Of a stretch of 10,504 nt of DNA, positions 6,525 to 10,504 are shown piece by piece. The notes under the pieces are model-generated. The model made no database searches and was not told the DNA's origin. It saw only the letters and a program-made list of their open reading frames with translations. How positions within the stretch are numbered: position 1 is the first letter of the stretch; each line of letters opens with the position of its first letter. This DNA comes from Caldisericia bacterium (GTDB taxonomy: Bacteria; Caldisericota; Caldisericia; UBA6126). Position numbers and translations under genes: made by a program. The stretch lies in the NCBI GenBank assembly GCA_028708485.1, contig JAQVYZ010000016.1, forward strand, positions 1 through 10,504. The letters are read 5' to 3'.

Positions 6525-8987
6525 CTAGGACTCCTTTCCATTATTATCTATCGAAATATCTCTTGCGACAGCGATGACTCTATCATCTTTATTCACGCGG
6601 ATTAACCGAACGCCTTTTGATACTCTGTTCAGAGAAGGTATCTCGTTGGTGTCGATTTGAATAATGTTGCCATTCATAGTGGTAATGATGAGGGTAATCC
6701 CCTTTTTGAGAGCACGACAGGCTGCAATATTGCCGGTTTTAGAGTCAATACGCATCGCCTTTACTCCTTTTGCTCCACGCCGGGTCTGTCTGAATTTTGC
6801 AAAATCAGTAAGTTTCCCAAATCCTTTTTCAGTCAGGCAGAGAAGTTGGTATCCCTTTTCTTCGGTTTCCATTCCGATTACCTCATCGTCAGCGGCTAAT
6901 CGAATTCCTTTTACACCCATACTGTTTCTTCCCATGTCGCGCAAATCAGCCACGATATGTACGGCATAACCCTTTTTGGAAACGATGAGCATCTTATCTG
7001 TTTTTCTGATGATACGTACTTTTTTCAACGAATCACCTTTGCGTAATTTAATTGCAATGATGCCAGTTTTACGGATCTTCTCAAACTCCTTGATCAACGT
7101 TTTCTTGATAATACCTCTGGAAGTGACCATCATCAAGCCAAGTTCAGGATCAAAATCCTGTACCGAAATGGCTGTGCAGATGCTTTCTTCGGGATCCAAC
7201 GGTAACAGGTACGACATGGGTGTTCCTTTTTGTTTCCGATCAGCTTCCGGGATGCGGAAGATTTTCATTGAATACACTTTTCCGAAATTACTGAAGAAGA
7301 GCATCACTTTATGGTTGGAGGAGCAGAAAATATCCAATATTTCATCGTCCTCTTTTTTAAATGTATTCTTTACCCCTTTGCCACCACGACCTTGTGTTTG
7401 GTAGGTATCATTCTTCATACGCTTAATATAACCATCGCGCGTGATACTGACCATGACAATATCATCATGAATCAGGTCTTCTTCCACGATCTCTTCGTCG
7501 TCAGCAGCCTGGTTAATTTCCGTTTTTCTCACATCACCATATTTTCTCTTGATTTCCAGCAGTTCTTTTTTAATCTCTGCATGAAGAGATTCTTTTGAGG
7601 CGATAATGCTTTCAAGAACAGTGACGTACTCTTTGAGTTTTTGAATTTCATCTTCAATTTTCTTTGTTTCTAAGGAGGTTAAACGGCTTAAAGACATATC
7701 TAGTATCGCTGCTACCTGTTCTTCGGTCAGATGGAAACGGTTAACTAATTTACCCTTCGCAGTTGCGGTATCCTGTGATGATCTTATTAGCTCAATCACC
7801 TCATCAATATTTTGAATGCCAATATACAGCCCATCTAATATATGCAGTCTGCTTTTTGATTTTCTCAGTTCAAACTGGGTGCGTTTTGTGACGATATCTT
7901 CCCGGTGAAGCAGGAATTGCTCAAGAAAACCTTTCATACCCATCTCAACCGGTTTCTGATCAACCAAACAGAGCATAATGACTCCGAAATTGTTTTGGAA
8001 TTGAGTCATTTTATAGAGTTGGTTCTCAAAAATGTAGGGATTAATACTTTTTTTCAGTTCGATGATGACCCGGATGCCATCACGGTCACTCTCGTCACGT
8101 AAATCGGTAATCCCTTCCAATTTTTTATCTTTGGCCAATTCTGCGATTTTTTTAATCAGTTCAGCTTTGTTCACCTGGTAGGGTAGCTCATCGATCACAT
8201 AGATATTGTGATGTTTCTCTTCTTCAATGTGACCTTTTCCCTGGAGGTGGATGCTTCCTCTGCCAGTTTCAAAATAGCTACGGATTCCATTTAATCCCAG
8301 GATTTTTCCGCCTGTTGGAAAATCAGGTCCTTTAATACATTTTAAAAGATCATCCACGGTTGCTTCAGGATTTTCAATAATCATGACAATGCCGTCGATC
8401 AACTCAGTCAGGTTGTGAGGGGGGATATTAGTCGCCATTCCGACAGCGATACCGCTGGATCCGTTTAGTAATAGATTTGGAATTTTCGATGGTAAATATA
8501 CTGGTTCTTCCAGGGAAGCGTCAAAGTTTGGCATGAATTCAATCGTTTCCTGGTTAAGTTCATCTAACAACTCCTGGCTGATTTTAGACAGACGAACTTC
8601 AGTGTATCGCATGGCCGCAGGAGAATCACCATCAATGGAGCCGAAGTTACCGTGACCTTCGACAAGCGGGTATCGCAGAGAAAAGGTCTGTGCCATACGG
8701 ACTAATGAATCGTAAATCGAGGTATCTCCGTGAGGATGATAATTACCTAGCACTTGTCCAACGATCTTAGCGGATTTCTTAAATGGTTTGTTAGCATGAT
8801 TTCCAAGTTCCATCATGGCGTACAGTATTCTTCTGTGGACTGGTTTTAATCCGTCTCGAATATCCGGGAGAGCTCTCCCAACAATCACACTCATTGCGTA
8901 TTCGAGGTAGGATTTTTTCATCTCTTCATCAAGGCTGATGGGGAGGATGAGCTCTCCTATATTTTCTTGGTTTGGCTGATTTGGCAT
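6525..8987 (-). CDS. gyrA: DNA gyrase subunit A
   Basis: 820 residues, typical for GyrA. This subunit breaks and rejoins the DNA gate and wraps DNA, allowing the A2B2 gyrase to introduce negative supercoils. The winged-helix/tower region has GRALPDIRDGLKPVHRRIL (37-55), the quinolone-determining region HPHGDTSIYD (84-93), and the catalytic pair Arg127-Tyr128 in AAMRYTE. Thr89 and Asp93 correspond to E. coli Ser83 and Asp87. The tower and coiled-coil gate run to about residue 495 (ILDMSLSRLTSLE at 428-440). The C-terminal beta-pinwheel runs from about 505 to 810, with the GyrA box at 532-538 as QGRGGKG (canonical QRRGGKG, so one change) and a related RRGAKG at 736-741. The GyrA-box and partner gyrB support GyrA over ParC. 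There is no long acidic tail. An AGGAG at 8998-9002 lies ten bases before the ATG. It is 17 bp after gyrB. Confidence 0.97.
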   Translation of the reverse strand: MPNQPNQENIGELILPISLDEEMKKSYLEYAMSVIVGRALPDIRDGLKPVHRRILYAMMELGNHANKPFKKSAKIVGQVLGNYHPHGDTSIYDSLVRMAQTFSLRYPLVEGHGNFGSIDGDSPAAMRYTEVRLSKISQELLDELNQETIEFMPNFDASLEEPVYLPSKIPNLLLNGSSGIAVGMATNIPPHNLTELIDGIVMIIENPEATVDDLLKCIKGPDFPTGGKILGLNGIRSYFETGRGSIHLQGKGHIEEEKHHNIYVIDELPYQVNKAELIKKIAELAKDKKLEGITDLRDESDRDGIRVIIELKKSINPYIFENQLYKMTQFQNNFGVIMLCLVDQKPVEMGMKGFLEQFLLHREDIVTKRTQFELRKSKSRLHILDGLYIGIQNIDEVIELIRSSQDTATAKGKLVNRFHLTEEQVAAILDMSLSRLTSLETKKIEDEIQKLKEYVTVLESIIASKESLHAEIKKELLEIKRKYGDVRKTEINQAADDEEIVEEDLIHDDIVMVSITRDGYIKRMKNDTYQTQGRGGKGVKNTFKKEDDEILDIFCSSNHKVMLFFSNFGKVYSMKIFRIPEADRKQKGTPMSYLLPLDPEESICTAISVQDFDPELGLMMVTSRGIIKKTLIKEFEKIRKTGIIAIKLRKGDSLKKVRIIRKTDKMLIVSKKGYAVHIVADLRDMGRNSMGVKGIRLAADDEVIGMETEEKGYQLLCLTEKGFGKLTDFAKFRQTRRGAKGVKAMRIDSKTGNIAACRALKKGITLIITTMNGNIIQIDTNEIPSLNRVSKGVRLIRVNKDDRVIAVARDISIDNNGKES
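6531..6536 (-). promoter_or_regulatory. Ribosome binding site that fixes the permease start
   Basis: AAGGAG on the minus strand lies seven bases before the ATG at 6521-6523. A further upstream in-frame ATG at 6539-6541 has no Shine-Dalgarno sequence before it and would overlap gyrA by 17 bases. The downstream ATG is therefore the likely start. The ribosome site lies within the last gyrA codons, the usual arrangement for translational coupling. Confidence 0.75.
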
Positions 8988-9004
8988 TCCTTTTTATCTC
9001 CTGT

Positions 9005-10504
9005 TTAAATGTCTAAATTCGTGACTTCTTTAGCATGAGCTTGGATAAATTCTTTACGTGGGCCTACTTTATCTCCCATCAGAATCGTGAACATGCGTTC
9101 TGCTTCTGCTGCGTCTTCAATGTTTACCCTCTTGATTACACGGTTATCAGGGCTCATTGTAGTTTCACTCAATTGTGTTGCACTCATTTCACCAAGACCT
9201 TTGTAACGCTGCACCTCATATTTGCTGGTGACTGTGTCCAGATAAGTGGCAAGTTCAAGATCGGAATAACAATATTTTTCTTTTTTATCGTGCATCACCA
9301 GGAATAAAGGCGGTTGTGCAATGCAAACATGACCGCTCTCAATCAATGGCAGGGTAAAACGATAAAAGAAAGTTAACAGCAATGTCCGGATATGGGCACC
9401 ATCGACATCGGCATCAGTCATAATTAATATCTTGCCATAGCGAAGGCGTTTGATGTCAAAATCTTTTTCAATACCTGTTCCCAGCGCTGCAATCAAGGAC
9501 TTAATCTCTTCATTGGTTAAGATTCTTTCAATATTAGCTTTTTCAACATTCAGAATTTTACCACGCAAGGGTAGTATAGCTTGAGTGCGTCTGTCTCGTC
9601 CTTGTTTTGCGCTACCGCCTGCAGAATCACCTTCCACAATGAACATCTCACATTTTTCAGGATCTTTTTCAGAACAATCCGCTAGTTTGCCAGGTAGCAC
9701 TGAGCTTCCTAAAAAGCTTTTCCGCCTCACCAGATCCCTGGCTTTTGCAGCTGCCTCCCTGGCTTCTTTGGAAACCAACGATCTCTCGATCACCGCTTTG
9801 GCTAAATCAGGATTTTTGTCCAACATACCGGAAAATTCATTGTATACGTATTCTTCCACCGCTTTGCGAACAAAATTATTTCCCAGTCTGCCTTTTGTCT
9901 GCCCTTCAAACTGAGGATCGTGCAAGCGTATGTTAATAATGGCGGTTAATCCATCTTTGATGTCATCGCTGGAAAACAAATCTTTCGATAAATCCTTATT
10001 GTATTTTAATAAATTGGCTTTTTCATTATTGACTTTCAGGATTCCGGCTTTGAATCCGTACACATGTGTACCTCCATCGCGCGTATTGATGCTGTTTACG
10101 AATGAGTACACGGTTTCACCATACGAAGAGGCATAATTGAAGCAAATCTCGATGAATAGTTCATCGTCCGGTTTATTCAGGTATACAGGCTCCGGTAATA
10201 TCGATGTTTTGCCTTCTAAAATAAATTGGAGATATTCTCTGATGCCTCCCTCAAAGAAGTAATCATAACGTTCCTGTGTCAGGTTATTTACGAACGAAAT
10301 GCTAAGGTTATTATTTAAAAAAGCCAATTCCTTGAGGCGATTGATTAAAAAATGAGTATCAAAAACGGTGGTTTCAAAAATTTCCTTATCCGGTTTAAAA
10401 GTAATTTTTGTACCGTTTACCGTGGATAAACCTGTTATTTCCAATTCATTCTGGGGCGTACCGCGTTTGTAGATCTGTTCGTAATGATTGGATTCTCTGT
10501 TGAT
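9005..10504 (-). CDS. gyrB: DNA gyrase subunit B, N-terminal part off the window
   Basis: 499 residues are present and the frame stays open to the right edge. An apparent start at 10442-10444 is an internal TTG, because the preceding 20 codons (INRESNHYEQIYKRGTPQNE) are ordinary GyrB sequence. The missing part is about the first 140 residues, with most of the GHKL ATP-binding fold. The visible part begins late in the ATPase domain and covers the transducer domain (GGTHVYGF; the ATP-contacting QTKGRLGN loop at about 202-209) and the TOPRIM domain: EGDSAGGSAKQGRDRR (from Glu291), PLRGKILNVEKA, and the metal-binding DADVD (364-368). It finishes with the RYKGLGEM tail region and NLDI. The roughly 170-residue insert of proteobacterial GyrB is absent. 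The family relative ParE is less likely because of the PLRGKILNVEKA segment and the adjacent gyrA. GyrB supplies ATP hydrolysis and strand passage for gyrase. Confidence 0.97.
   Translation of the reverse strand: MNRESNHYEQIYKRGTPQNELEITGLSTVNGTKITFKPDKEIFETTVFDTHFLINRLKELAFLNNNLSISFVNNLTQERYDYFFEGGIREYLQFILEGKTSILPEPVYLNKPDDELFIEICFNYASSYGETVYSFVNSINTRDGGTHVYGFKAGILKVNNEKANLLKYNKDLSKDLFSSDDIKDGLTAIINIRLHDPQFEGQTKGRLGNNFVRKAVEEYVYNEFSGMLDKNPDLAKAVIERSLVSKEAREAAAKARDLVRRKSFLGSSVLPGKLADCSEKDPEKCEMFIVEGDSAGGSAKQGRDRRTQAILPLRGKILNVEKANIERILTNEEIKSLIAALGTGIEKDFDIKRLRYGKILIMTDADVDGAHIRTLLLTFFYRFTLPLIESGHVCIAQPPLFLVMHDKKEKYCYSDLELATYLDTVTSKYEVQRYKGLGEMSATQLSETTMSPDNRVIKRVNIEDAAEAERMFTILMGDKVGPRKEFIQAHAKEVTNLDI

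Noticed and set aside
6524..6541. Longer permease start at the ATG at 6539-6541
   Set aside because: No Shine-Dalgarno sequence precedes it and it would overlap gyrA by 17 bases, whereas the ATG at 6521-6523 has AAGGAG seven bases upstream.
6976..7404. 142-codon open frame on the plus strand opposite gyrA
   Set aside because: It is antisense to the conserved GyrA C-terminal domain, without a recognisable motif; a shadow of the real gene.
10442..10444. TTG start for gyrB
   Set aside because: The frame continues to the window edge with conserved GyrB sequence (HYEQIYKRGTP), so the TTG is an internal leucine codon and the gene is truncated by the window.
1..10504. CRISPR array, tRNA, rRNA or toxin-antitoxin pair
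   Set aside because: No regularly spaced direct repeats, cloverleaf-like or rRNA-like segments, or pairs of small adjacent genes were seen.

Overview
The window is a moderately AT-rich bacterial chromosomal segment in which every supported gene lies on the minus strand. Transcription therefore runs from position 10504 down towards position 1. Gene density is high, and no untranslated stretch exceeds about 150 bases. No RNA gene, CRISPR array, insertion sequence or prophage structural gene was seen. The lineage is uncertain. A GerMN-domain lipoprotein, a secreted protein with a copper-amine-oxidase-N-like domain plus 'DGGY' repeats, strong AGGAGG-type ribosome binding sites and a GyrB without the proteobacterial insert fit a Clostridia-like, Atribacterota-like or Caldisericota-like bacterium. 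This is inference from gene content only.

In transcription order, the first block (10504 to about 2860) is the 3' part of gyrB (its N-terminal end is off the window), gyrA, a divergent AzgA/NCS2-type purine-permease homologue, groES and groEL. The spacings are 17 bp, 1 bp, 70 bp and 30 bp. No terminator is obvious inside the block. A strong intrinsic terminator (13-bp perfect stem plus T-tract) follows groEL. DNA supercoiling, a membrane carrier and the chaperonin system could therefore share transcripts, although groES may have its own promoter in the 70-bp gap. No CIRCE operator is visible there.

The second block (about 2850 to 1) starts after that terminator, with a plausible -10 box. It encodes a tyrosine recombinase, a GerMN lipoprotein 29 bp behind it, and, after a further 57 bp, a large secreted protein that runs off the left edge of the window.

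Most of the genes are housekeeping. The most unusual points are in two of them. GroEL lacks the near-universal ISANxD segment, including the equivalent of E. coli Asp155, and lacks the GGM tail, ending instead in a Pro/Tyr-rich tail. The permease keeps the AzgA-like fold signature but has replaced the acidic residues expected in the substrate-site segments and carries an extra central hydrophobic block. No convincing new multi-gene system is present.
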